Positions 6,731-14,595 of a stretch of DNA of 28,699 nt are shown here, piece after piece (the first letter of the stretch is position 1; every line of letters starts with the position of its first letter). Position numbers and translations under genes: made by a program. This DNA comes from Prevotella sp. UBA2456 (GTDB taxonomy: Bacteria > Bacteroidota > Bacteroidia > Bacteroidales > Bacteroidaceae): NCBI GenBank assembly GCA_002342415.1, contig DDPY01000038.1, positions 50,467 to 79,165 of the forward strand, read 5' to 3'. A model generated the notes under the pieces. The model was not told where the DNA came from. It did not search any database and saw nothing but the letters and a program-made list of their open reading frames with translations.

Positions 6731-7564
6731 ATTCATATATTCCGGGAAGGTCAACGACCAGCGAGAACCGGCCCATCGCCTACAGAGCGTCTCGTAGTCG
6801 GCAATCTTACTGTATGGCAGCCGTTTCTGCAACCACGGACGGCGAACCTTATCCTTGACGAAGTTACCATAGATTTCAAACTCCGAGAATGCCGAAGGCG
6901 TGGACAAACTCCGGTCATAGCTCTCAATAGCAGCTTCCAACCAAGGCTTACCCGTATGTTGGGTGATAACCTCATGCAACATCTTCAATTGTTCCTTGTC
7001 AAAGAGCATCTTATGGTCGACATAAGACAGATTGTCTAACTCCAATTCTGGCAAGAACCGATGGAGGTGGTCAATGATGGGTTGATGATATTCGTAAGTC
7101 AAGTAAAAAACGGTCTTCCTGTCCTCTGTGAGAAACACATGTGGGCGGATGAGTACATGATCAGCATCGATACAAAGATAATACCTGCAAGTACCCACAT
7201 TGCCGCTGAGTTTCAACAGTTGTTGAAAGAACCAACCACTACGGTCACTGACACTACCGTCAGACCACGTTATCTTCAGTCCAATCTCTTTGGGATTGAA
7301 ACCGAAGACTGTTGATTCATCAACAAACACAAGGCCGTTCTCCTGACAGAACTGAATGACCTCGTCCTGTGGCGGAGCCACGATATAAATATCTTTGATA
7401 GGATGGGGAACACAATGACGGATACCTTCCAGGCACAAGGGGAAGACAAGCAGGTCTTTTGCTACCAAAGGTATGATCACGTCAATAGGCTCCTGAGAAG
7501 GGGTCAGTTTTGGGAAATGGCGCCATGAGAACAGGCGGTAACGGATTTTACGTATTTGTGACAT
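6722..7564 (-). CDS. DUF6492-like putative glycosyltransferase
   Basis: A 280-residue soluble protein, last gene of the minus-strand glycan operon. It begins with a GT-A-like first strand (IDVIIPLVAKD at 27-37) and has DAD at 133-135 in YYLCIDADHVLIRP, the expected metal and nucleotide-sugar-binding DxD. I read it as related to the DUF6492 family, which occurs in surface-polysaccharide loci. An alternative is a divergent GT8/GT32-like transferase. Donor and acceptor are unknown. It starts 11 bases after the stop of hddC-gmhB, so it is almost certainly cotranscribed with it, and it ends 47 bases from the convergent SUMF1 module. Confidence 0.6.
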   Translation of the reverse strand: MSQIRKIRYRLFSWRHFPKLTPSQEPIDVIIPLVAKDLLVFPLCLEGIRHCVPHPIKDIYIVAPPQDEVIQFCQENGLVFVDESTVFGFNPKEIGLKITWSDGSVSDRSGWFFQQLLKLSGNVGTCRYYLCIDADHVLIRPHVFLTEDRKTVFYLTYEYHQPIIDHLHRFLPELELDNLSYVDHKMLFDKEQLKMLHEVITQHTGKPWLEAAIESYDRSLSTPSAFSEFEIYGNFVKDKVRRPWLQKRLPYSKIADYETLCRRWAGSRWSLTFPEYMNKK

Positions 7565-7575
7565 ATTAGTGATGA

Positions 7576-8883
7576 TTATAAGATTTCTGATAAAGCGTTA
7601 TATAACTCTCCTGATTTATTTCTCTCTACTTTGATGCTGTTTCTCAGTCCAGCATTCCGGCCCGCTTCTATATCGTTGTCACTATCGCCTATCATGAAAG
7701 ATTGCGATAAGTCGATATTGAAATCGGCTGCCGCTTGCAGAAACAACCCTGACTTAGGTTTCCGACAATTGCAGACAACCTTGTATGCCGGTCGCTCACC
7801 GACAAATCCCTTGTCCGGGTGATGGGGGCAGACATAAATAGCATCAAGATAAGCTCCCGACCTTCCTAACTCCGTCTCCATTTTCTGATGGATATGCTGT
7901 AGCCCTTCCCATGTGCATTCGCCGCGGGCAATGACGGGCTGGTTGGTAACCACAATGGCTAAATAGCCTGATTGGTTAATCACTCTTATGGCATCAGCCA
8001 CCTGAGGAATCAACTCAAACTGCTCGGCTGAAGTAAGAAAGCCCACATACTGATTGATGGTGCCGTCCTGGTCCAAAAAGACCGCTTTCTGTCTATGCCC
8101 TAAATTACGAGCCTTCACCTTTCCCTGCCTGATATCCTTCTCCACCTCATAATATCTGTCAGGAGTACCCATATCCTTGATATATTCAGGGGTGCAATAG
8201 GAAAAGATGCGGCCACTGCTGACGTATGGCTTCAGCACATCCCTGTCCAGATCTATTTTGTCTGGTGTCTCCGAGTGTCTGGGTACATAGTGGCTGCGCA
8301 CCTCTTGAAGCAAGGCGGGAGAGATGATTTCAATGCCTGCATTGACCAAGTTCCTGTAACAGTCGCGTTCATCCTCCTTGTTTATCCATCTCACCACCCG
8401 ATGCGTATCAACGGGCAGCCCTCCATCTTCCCGAGGAGGGAGTGTCTCCGTCACTAATAGCGAACTGTCGTAAGGATGACTGTTGGGATGAGACATCAGT
8501 GTGGCCCAGGCATGATGGGCACGATGGAAGGAAATAAAGCGACTAAAATCCACATCGAGAATGACATCCCCGCACATCAGCAGGAAGTCATCCGTCAGCT
8601 CAGGCATCTTCAACAAGGCTCCAGCCGTTCCCAAAGGTGCTGTCTCCACAAAATAGTGAATGCTCACGCCCCACCGGGAGCCGTCTCCAAAGTATTCCTG
8701 AATGACATGACCCAGATACCCGGTAACCAGTGTGATATCCGTCAGGCCGCAAGCCTTGAGGTTCTCTATCTGCCACTCCAGAATGGGCTTCCCACAAATC
8801 TCTATCATGGGCTTGGGAACTTCGCTATTGATGCTGGCGATACGAGTTCCCTTTCCGCCAGCCATGATTACAACCTTCATCAT
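7576..8883 (-). CDS. Bifunctional heptose-1-phosphate guanylyltransferase / heptose-bisphosphate phosphatase (HddC-GmhB)
   Basis: A 435-residue fusion. Residues 1-250 are a sugar-phosphate nucleotidyltransferase: AGGKGTRI at 8-15, VPKPMIEICGKPILE at 22-36, CGDVILD at 104-110. This matches HddC, which makes GDP-D-glycero-alpha-D-manno-heptose. Residues 265-435 are a HAD phosphatase of the GmhB type: DQDGT with Asp271 and Asp273, the zinc ligands Cys352, His354, Cys371 and Cys373, and GDSDND at 399-404. GmhB removes the 7-phosphate before nucleotidyl transfer. The first ATG overlaps the gmhA stop by four bases (translational coupling). Gene order hddA, epimerase, gmhA, then this fusion supplies the whole GDP-heptose route. 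Nucleotide specificity (GDP rather than ADP) is inferred from HddC similarity and the presence of HddA. Confidence 0.88.
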   Translation of the reverse strand: MMKVVIMAGGKGTRIASINSEVPKPMIEICGKPILEWQIENLKACGLTDITLVTGYLGHVIQEYFGDGSRWGVSIHYFVETAPLGTAGALLKMPELTDDFLLMCGDVILDVDFSRFISFHRAHHAWATLMSHPNSHPYDSSLLVTETLPPREDGGLPVDTHRVVRWINKEDERDCYRNLVNAGIEIISPALLQEVRSHYVPRHSETPDKIDLDRDVLKPYVSSGRIFSYCTPEYIKDMGTPDRYYEVEKDIRQGKVKARNLGHRQKAVFLDQDGTINQYVGFLTSAEQFELIPQVADAIRVINQSGYLAIVVTNQPVIARGECTWEGLQHIHQKMETELGRSGAYLDAIYVCPHHPDKGFVGERPAYKVVCNCRKPKSGLFLQAAADFNIDLSQSFMIGDSDNDIEAGRNAGLRNSIKVERNKSGELYNALSEIL

Positions 8884-9527
8884 TCGCCAAAGAATTTATC
8901 TTCCAACATCATACACAAACAATGATATACTGGCAAATGGAGTTCCTGCACCTTGAAGGTATCCACTTCAGGAACACGGATACAGACATCAGCGAAATCC
9001 ATCAGGCGGTTTTGGCACTGTCCAGTAAGCCCTATCACTTTCAGACCCTTTGCCTTAGCGGTAATAGCAGCATAAAGAACATTCCGGCTATTGCCCGATG
9101 TCGATATACCCAAAAAGGCATCGCCCGGCTGGCCGTATCCATTTACCTGCTGAGCGAACACCAGTTCGGGCAGGGCATCATTCATAAAAGCGGTGGTGAG
9201 CGATGAGTGTCCCGTCAGCGAGATAGCAGGCAATGCTCCCTGCAGATGGTCTGCCAGGACGGAACCCATCTCGCTGTCGATAGACTTCAGAGTCTCTGCA
9301 TGACTGCTGTATATCTTCCGCTTCAGCCTGAATTCCTTCATCAGTTCGCCTACGATATGCTCGGCATCCGATGCAGACCCGCCATTACCGCAGACAAGCA
9401 GTTTTCCGCCGTGCTGGAAGGTTTCTTCTAAGCGTTCATAGGCGTTTTTCATTGCCTGTCTGCACACCTGCAACTGGGGATATCTGACCATCAGCTGCTG
9501 GAGTTGCATTTCCTGTCTTTGGTCCAT
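8880..9527 (-). CDS. gmhA: Sedoheptulose-7-phosphate isomerase
   Basis: SIS-domain enzyme of 215 residues that converts sedoheptulose 7-phosphate to D-glycero-D-manno-heptose 7-phosphate, the first step of nucleotide-heptose synthesis. GNGGSASDAEH at 47-57 forms the phosphate loop; a second loop SLTGHSSLTTAF and the STSGNSRNVLYA block follow. The C-terminal KVQELHLPVYH contains the histidine pair seen in GmhA active sites. It follows the HldD-type gene after seven bases and overlaps hddC-gmhB by four, inside the minus-strand operon. Cytoplasmic, normally a tetramer. Confidence 0.93.
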   Translation of the reverse strand: MDQRQEMQLQQLMVRYPQLQVCRQAMKNAYERLEETFQHGGKLLVCGNGGSASDAEHIVGELMKEFRLKRKIYSSHAETLKSIDSEMGSVLADHLQGALPAISLTGHSSLTTAFMNDALPELVFAQQVNGYGQPGDAFLGISTSGNSRNVLYAAITAKAKGLKVIGLTGQCQNRLMDFADVCIRVPEVDTFKVQELHLPVYHCLCMMLEDKFFGE

Positions 9528-9534
9528 AAGAAAT

Positions 9535-10494
9535 CTATTTACCGTTCTGAATCAATAGGTTTACATACCGTTTCATTTTTTCTGCATTGCCCTCTGTCAG
9601 CTCGGAAATCAACTTGGGCTGTCCCTCGGCAAAGGTATGGAACTGGAACTTTTGTCTCAGATCCTCAGGCATGTCTATCAATCGGATATAATGCGATGTA
9701 TCATTCTTCTCCAAGACACCGGCCTCCATCATGGTCTCCACCACGATTTCCGCCACCTGACGGTGAGAAATAGGGTGGTTTCCACCAAGGTTATAGATAC
9801 CATTGGAGAAATTGTCGTACATCATGGCATTATACAATACCTCTGCCACATCGCCGGCATAGACGTGGTCGCGCACGATCTCGTCCTTGAAGAGGTCTAT
9901 CTGTCCTTGCTCCTTCATCATCCGATAGAAGCGGTAGACAATGTTCGCATTCTTCCCTTTGTGGAACTCGCCCCAACCGAAGACATTAAAGAACCGGAAT
10001 CCCACGACTTTCTGCCCCTGTAGCTTGTTCTTGTTGGCTTCCGTGTACTTATCGAAGAGCCACTTCGACCATGCGTAGATATTATGCGGCATCAAATGGT
10101 CCAGCCCCCCCGTCTGATGAGTCTCGTTGCCATATACTGCCGACGAAGAGGCATAAATGAATGGCACCCGGTGCTTCAGTGCATAGTTATAATACAGTTT
10201 CGAGAATTCGTAGTTCATGACCATCATCACCTTGGGGTTCTGCTCCAACACATCGGCATTGGCACCAATATGGAACACCCCCTCTATGCCGTCCAGCCCC
10301 TCTAAAGACGCTCTGACTTGGGCAAGGCCGTCGGAATAGTCTATATAGTCAGTGAACTTCAGACCCATCAGATTCTGCATCTTCGACTCTTCGTAGTTGT
10401 CTATGACAATCACATCCTCAATTCCCTTCTCATTGAGTTTCCTGACCATGTTCGAGCCGATGAAACCGGCTCCTCCTGTTACAATATAGCTCAT
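9535..10494 (-). CDS. HldD-type nucleotide-heptose 6-epimerase
   Basis: Short-chain dehydrogenase/epimerase of 319 residues. TGGAGFIGSN at 6-15 binds NAD(P); Tyr140 and Lys144 in NIYAWSK form the YxxxK pair at the same numbers as in E. coli HldD. Lys179 in FHKGKN matches the second catalytic base of HldD (Lys178). HldD turns ADP-D,D-heptose into the L,D form. Here it lies between hddA and gmhA in a GDP-heptose gene set, so its substrate could be GDP-heptose, or it could serve a separate ADP-heptose pool whose other genes (hldE type) are not in the window. ATG 10494 begins right at MSYIVTGG, the usual family start. Confidence 0.85.
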   Translation of the reverse strand: MSYIVTGGAGFIGSNMVRKLNEKGIEDVIVIDNYEESKMQNLMGLKFTDYIDYSDGLAQVRASLEGLDGIEGVFHIGANADVLEQNPKVMMVMNYEFSKLYYNYALKHRVPFIYASSSAVYGNETHQTGGLDHLMPHNIYAWSKWLFDKYTEANKNKLQGQKVVGFRFFNVFGWGEFHKGKNANIVYRFYRMMKEQGQIDLFKDEIVRDHVYAGDVAEVLYNAMMYDNFSNGIYNLGGNHPISHRQVAEIVVETMMEAGVLEKNDTSHYIRLIDMPEDLRQKFQFHTFAEGQPKLISELTEGNAEKMKRYVNLLIQNGK

Positions 10495-10499
10495 GCTGA

Positions 10500-11513
10500 T
10501 TATATTTTAATGTCTTTTCTGGGTATGTAAACAATGGGACTGTAGTGTATGACGGTGGTGCCTTCCGTCTCGAAGCAGAAAGGCACATGCATCAGCTCCT
10601 CCAACTCTTTGAGCACATCCGGCTGCTTATCCTTCTCCACATAGAACAGCAGGAATCCGCCACCACCTGCCCCCAAGAGTTTTCCGCCAAGAGCCCCGGC
10701 CTTCAGTCCCCGCTGGTAGAGCGAGTCGATCATGGTATTACTGATTCTTCCCCCGGAGCTCCGTTTCAACTTCCAAGTATAGTCCAAAAGCCTGCCGAAG
10801 TCATTTATGTCGGCATGTTTGTCTTCCAATATCTTCTGTGCATCGTCCACCAGACGGAGCATCTCCTTCAATTGTGCTGTCTTGTCCTGCTGATGATTGA
10901 TGGTGTCCTGCTGGATTTCAGCCGACAGGCGCGAGACACCGGTATAGAAGAGTATCAAGTTGTCGTTCAGCAGTTGCTTCCTGTCAGGATGGATAATGAT
11001 GGGAGTCACTTTGAAGTCGTTGTCCTTAAAGTCTATCCTGTTCATTCCACCATAGGCAGCTGCTATCTGGTCCTGCCAGCCTCCTGCCTCCTTGCACAGC
11101 TCCCGCTCTAACAGGATGGCATCCTCGGCCAGTTTTCTCTTCCCCACATGCTTTCCTTTCAGTGCGTAGAAGGCATTCAGCATACCTACGGCAAAGGTGC
11201 TGCTCGTGCCAAGTCCCGTACGGGCAGGCAGATCACCCTCGTAGGTGAGACGGATTTCATGTATATCCAGCATCCTCATAGCTTCTCGGATGGCAGGATG
11301 CTCTATGTCGTCAATACGGTTTACCCGCTCAAAGCGGCTGTACACTAACTCCGAATAGTAAGGCATGAACGGTGGCAGATGTCTTACGTTGACATAGCAA
11401 TATTTATCGAAAGTCGTAGAGATGACTGCACCGCCATGTTCATTGAAGAAAGACGGGATGTCGGTACCTCCTCCAAAGAAAGACATGCGAAACGGGGTTT
11501 TCGTGATAATCAT
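10500..11513 (-). CDS. hddA: D-glycero-alpha-D-manno-heptose-7-phosphate kinase (GHMP family)
   Basis: GHMP-fold sugar kinase, 337 residues from the chosen start MIITKTPFRMSF. Motifs: TPFRMSFFGGGTD near the N terminus, the phosphate loop LPARTGLGTSSTFAVG, and GGKLLGAGGGGFLLF near the C terminus. HddA phosphorylates the anomeric carbon of heptose 7-phosphate in the alpha configuration, committing it to GDP-heptose rather than the beta/ADP route. An upstream in-frame ATG at 11552 would extend it into the preceding fucosyltransferase gene, so 11513, 17 bases after that stop, is preferred. Located directly before the epimerase (five-base gap) in the operon. Confidence 0.9.
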   Translation of the reverse strand: MIITKTPFRMSFFGGGTDIPSFFNEHGGAVISTTFDKYCYVNVRHLPPFMPYYSELVYSRFERVNRIDDIEHPAIREAMRMLDIHEIRLTYEGDLPARTGLGTSSTFAVGMLNAFYALKGKHVGKRKLAEDAILLERELCKEAGGWQDQIAAAYGGMNRIDFKDNDFKVTPIIIHPDRKQLLNDNLILFYTGVSRLSAEIQQDTINHQQDKTAQLKEMLRLVDDAQKILEDKHADINDFGRLLDYTWKLKRSSGGRISNTMIDSLYQRGLKAGALGGKLLGAGGGGFLLFYVEKDKQPDVLKELEELMHVPFCFETEGTTVIHYSPIVYIPRKDIKI

Positions 11514-11530
11514 AACGCTGTCGTTGTTAA

Positions 11531-12373
11531 TCAAATTATATTTCTGAACCAATAGTCAAAGAGCCTGAAAGCCTCAGGAGTCATCTTATTCTCATCAGCA
11601 CTATCCATCCGATAGAGTGGCAGGTCGCGATACATCGCTGCCACTAAAGAGAACGTGCTGGGCGGACCTATCAGACAATCACACTCCGAGAGCATGAACA
11701 AGTCTTCCGGAGCCGACCCCTGCAAATGGTGAATCCTGACCTGAGGGCACCGCTGCTGGAAGTGCTCCGCCGTCACCTGACCGTCGTTCGTCGACAAGTA
11801 GACATGAATCGTCTTGTCCTGATGTTGCTCGGCAAAGCGGTTGATATGGCGGACATAGACCTCATCTTCGTAGTAATAAATTCCGTCTGCCCATTGTGCA
11901 TAATCGCCCCGACGGATGTGAACACCCAGGCGGAGGATGGAGGGAGGAGGGAGGAGGGAGAAGGGCGCTTCTGCCTCTTGCATCTTTGCTTTCACAGGAG
12001 CGGTAAACTTCTCGTCCAATGTGAAAAGGTCTACGATTTCCTGCCGATATTTCAGAAAAAGGTCATACCATCGGGCATTCCAGCCGCTCACCACGATATG
12101 GCGGTGGCGCAGCATCTTGCGTTCCAAGGCCTCGCGATCGCAGTCACTATGCTTGAAACTGGCAGTGGGCAACAGTCCGATGGCAGCAGCATACTTGGCC
12201 AGCAAATACCAGCCAAAGCCCGTCAGCGAAGTGTGACAGATATGAAAGAACTGGTATTTATAGCTGAAGCGCATGGAGATAACCTTCCGTCCATGTTCCC
12301 TACCCCACGCATAGACATGGGCATATTGCAACAGGTTGTTGCACATCTGACTCTTATCACGGGCAAACATCAT
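11531..12373 (-). CDS. GT11-like alpha-1,2-fucosyltransferase
   Basis: A 280-residue cytoplasmic GT-B transferase. The GT11 marks are present: NNLLQYAHVYAWGREHG near the N terminus, GVHIRRGDYAQW at 150-161 (the HxRRxD GDP-fucose-binding motif) and PEDLFMLSECDCLIGPPSTFSLVAAMY in the C-terminal half. Substrate assignment to GDP-fucose follows the family; within this locus another GDP-sugar such as GDP-heptose cannot be excluded. Residues 137-147 (including LLPPPS) come from a G/C-biased heptamer array just before the HxRRxD motif. It overlaps the GT4 gene by four bases. Confidence 0.82.
   Translation of the reverse strand: MMFARDKSQMCNNLLQYAHVYAWGREHGRKVISMRFSYKYQFFHICHTSLTGFGWYLLAKYAAAIGLLPTASFKHSDCDREALERKMLRHRHIVVSGWNARWYDLFLKYRQEIVDLFTLDEKFTAPVKAKMQEAEAPFSLLPPPSILRLGVHIRRGDYAQWADGIYYYEDEVYVRHINRFAEQHQDKTIHVYLSTNDGQVTAEHFQQRCPQVRIHHLQGSAPEDLFMLSECDCLIGPPSTFSLVAAMYRDLPLYRMDSADENKMTPEAFRLFDYWFRNII
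11934..11965. repeat. In-gene heptamer array with a G-quadruplex pattern
   Basis: Units AGGATGG, AGGGAGG, AGGGAGG, AGGGAGA on the plus strand. Four GGG runs at 11942, 11949, 11956 and 11963 are separated by four-base loops, a canonical quadruplex pattern on the template strand of the fucosyltransferase gene. Confidence 0.8.
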
Positions 12374-13497
12374 AGGCTCAACAATTCTTGATAGATGGTT
12401 AATACTTGGCCAGCAACATCCTGACCCTCGAAACGACGTACATACTGCTGGCTGCGACGGATGCGCTCCTCACGTCCCTCAGCCCCCATCAACAGCTGGG
12501 TGACGGCATGGGCAAAGCCCTCAGCATCGTCGGGAGACACATACAGGCAATCCGGTCCGCCAGCCTCCTCTAAGCACGAGCCCGAGCATGCCACTACTGG
12601 CAGTCCGCTATGAATGGCCTCAATGATGGGAATGCCAAAACCCTCATAACGCGAGGGATAGACAAAGACCTCGGCCTGCTGATAGAGTGCTGCCAGCTCG
12701 TCATCACTTACTCCTGAGAGCAGATGGACTCGGGAACTCTTAGGCAGCTGCCGGGCATAACGGGTCTGTCGCCCCACAGCTACCAGGTGGATATCGCTAG
12801 GTAAACTAGCGAGTGCATGAACAGCCAAAGCCAGATTCTTACGCTCCTCGATGGTGCCCACGCTCAGCAGGAAACGCTGCGGGAGTCCATACTTCCGGCG
12901 CACCTGCTGCAAGACATCTTCCTGTAACAAGTCCCTGAACTTAGGCGCACAACTCTGGTAGATGACACGAATCCTGTCCTCGGGCACACTGCCTAACTCC
13001 ATCACATCCTGCTTGGTGCGCTCGCTGATGGCAATGATGCGGTCTGCCTCGCGACAGGCATTACGAAACTTCCAGGCATAAATCTTTGTATCCAGCCAGT
13101 GGTAGTATTCCGGGTGCCGCAGGAAGATGAGATCATGGATGGTCACGACACTACGGATTCCCGCAGCCTTCAAACCACGAGGCAACTCGCCCGTCAGTCC
13201 ATGATAAAGGCAGACACCATCGCGCTGCATATCGCGGACAATGCCCCTGCCGATGCGCCACAATGAGCGTTGCAGTCCCGTTGCAGCCTCAGGATAGGTG
13301 AACGAGGCTTTTGTCGAAGGGAGAACCTTCGACCGCAGGTCGGGACGGCCCTCGTCGGGGGCATAGAGCCGGAAGTGCCAATCATCAGTAGTGGCTGCCA
13401 CCAGGTCGTTGACCAGTGTCCGTCCGTAGTTGCCCAAGCCTGTCGCATTGTGTACCAACCGCTTGGCATCCATACCGATGATCATATTCTGTGCCAT
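12370..13497 (-). CDS. GT4-family glycosyltransferase
   Basis: A 375-residue GT-B retaining glycosyltransferase. Features: GNYGRTLVNDL near residues 22-32 for the acceptor side, TIHDLIFLRHPEYY, LLSVGTIEERKNL at the start of the donor domain, and YPSRYEGFGIPIIEAIHSGLPVV holding the E-x7-E motif. Such enzymes are usually mannosyl-, rhamnosyl- or glucosyltransferases of LPS core, O-chain or glycoprotein glycan. It lies between the GT90 and GT11 genes in the operon. Two short palindromes (12794-12812 and 13313-13333) lie within the coding region. Donor and acceptor are unknown. Confidence 0.9.
   Translation of the reverse strand: MAQNMIIGMDAKRLVHNATGLGNYGRTLVNDLVAATTDDWHFRLYAPDEGRPDLRSKVLPSTKASFTYPEAATGLQRSLWRIGRGIVRDMQRDGVCLYHGLTGELPRGLKAAGIRSVVTIHDLIFLRHPEYYHWLDTKIYAWKFRNACREADRIIAISERTKQDVMELGSVPEDRIRVIYQSCAPKFRDLLQEDVLQQVRRKYGLPQRFLLSVGTIEERKNLALAVHALASLPSDIHLVAVGRQTRYARQLPKSSRVHLLSGVSDDELAALYQQAEVFVYPSRYEGFGIPIIEAIHSGLPVVACSGSCLEEAGGPDCLYVSPDDAEGFAHAVTQLLMGAEGREERIRRSQQYVRRFEGQDVAGQVLTIYQELLSL
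12794..12812. repeat. Intragenic palindrome in the GT4 gene
   Basis: TCGCTAG and CTAGCGA form perfect seven-base arms around GTAAA. The translated peptide is in a variable stretch (LASLPSD). Confidence 0.6.
13313..13333. repeat. Intragenic 21-base palindrome in the GT4 gene
   Basis: GTCGAAGG and CCTTCGAC form perfect eight-base arms around GAGAA, in a region encoding the variable KVLPSTK stretch near the N terminus. Confidence 0.65.
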
Positions 13498-13513
13498 ATA
13501 CCTTAATTATTGT

Positions 13514-14593
13514 TTAGACAAGGTTACTTCTCAACCAAATGCGCAGCAAGGGGTCAGCAATGGAGTAAGTCTTATTTTGTTCTGTAATCAAATCATAGTC
13601 AAGATAGCGTCCGTTGGTAGCCTCGAAATATTTCTTCAGCACCAGTAGGGAGATGAGTTTCTCGCGCTCCTTGTCCTGAAAACGAGCCACATAGTCGTGG
13701 GCATGTCGGATAATAGCCTCCGCCTCGTCGGGATGCTCTATATAGTAGTTCAAGCGCTCTTCCAAGTCCGAGAAGTCGTCCTTCACCTCTATATAATGAT
13801 AGTTGGGCTTGAGCGTGCCCTCCATAAACCAGGTCTCTTGTGTCAATCGGGGGGTGACGGCAATCGAATTGCTGGACATCACCCACTTCAGATTCGATGC
13901 TACATCATTGCCCTCTAAGGACATGATGAACTTATAGTCCAGATGTTCACCGATAGTCAGCTTACCTTTCTGCCATTCCGGATGCTCTTCCGAGCGATTG
14001 GTTGAGGCAGCATCCACCATCGGGTGGTCCACCCAGCGGTGCATGAAGAGGTCGCGGTTCTGCTTTCTGGGACCTAAGTCGCCTCTGAAGATAGCCACAT
14101 TGCGCTTGTCGCGCCACGCCTTCTTGTCATCAACAAACAGGAAGTGGCGGTTCTTGTCAAGGTTCAGGATTACGGAGTTGGCATTATCGGGCGTGATGGG
14201 CCTGTTCTTCACGATGGCAGGTTGCGGAGCCACATACGGTTTGTCACCAGGATCAAGAATCCAACGAAGGTCGGGAGAGAAATAGCGGGCAATCTCCATT
14301 GCATCGAAGTAATAGGTCTTCTGCCCAGTCATCGGCTGGTTTTCCAGACTGACGGCCTTTGCGCTCCATGCCTGACGGTCAAAATCGCTGTTAGCCGTCA
14401 ACTTGCAATAATAATCGGCACGACTACAGATTTCTTCTTTATCAGGACGGCTGTCAAGTCGGCTAAGAATACTTCCCAGCTGCATCCGGGAGAAAATCTT
14501 GGGAGTATATTCTCGCAGATAGCTCCGAAGATAATACTTCATATTGCTATTCTTGCCACTATGCAGCATGTAATATAACTTTCTCTTGTCCAT
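13514..14593 (-). CDS. GT90-family (LpsA/CAP10-like) glycosyltransferase
   Basis: A 359-residue protein. The C-terminal half has the GT90 pattern: AIFRGDLGPRKQNRDLF, then YKFIMSLEGNDVASNLKWVMSSNS with the conserved D/E-G-N-x-x-S core, then LKPNYHYIEVKDDFSDLEERLNYY. GT90 includes fungal and animal xylosyl/glucosyltransferases and bacterial LPS-modifying transferases. No signal peptide or membrane segment is seen, so it should act in the cytoplasm on a nucleotide-sugar donor, possibly UDP-xylose or UDP-glucose. It starts two bases after the GT25 stop and is followed by the GT4 gene after 16 bases. Confidence 0.85.
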   Translation of the reverse strand: MDKRKLYYMLHSGKNSNMKYYLRSYLREYTPKIFSRMQLGSILSRLDSRPDKEEICSRADYYCKLTANSDFDRQAWSAKAVSLENQPMTGQKTYYFDAMEIARYFSPDLRWILDPGDKPYVAPQPAIVKNRPITPDNANSVILNLDKNRHFLFVDDKKAWRDKRNVAIFRGDLGPRKQNRDLFMHRWVDHPMVDAASTNRSEEHPEWQKGKLTIGEHLDYKFIMSLEGNDVASNLKWVMSSNSIAVTPRLTQETWFMEGTLKPNYHYIEVKDDFSDLEERLNYYIEHPDEAEAIIRHAHDYVARFQDKEREKLISLLVLKKYFEATNGRYLDYDLITEQNKTYSIADPLLRIWLRSNLV

Positions 14594-14595
14594 CG

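Noticed and set aside
12123..12140. GCGATCGC octamer like the cyanobacterial HIP1 site
   Set aside because: Only one copy was noticed and the organism is not a cyanobacterium.
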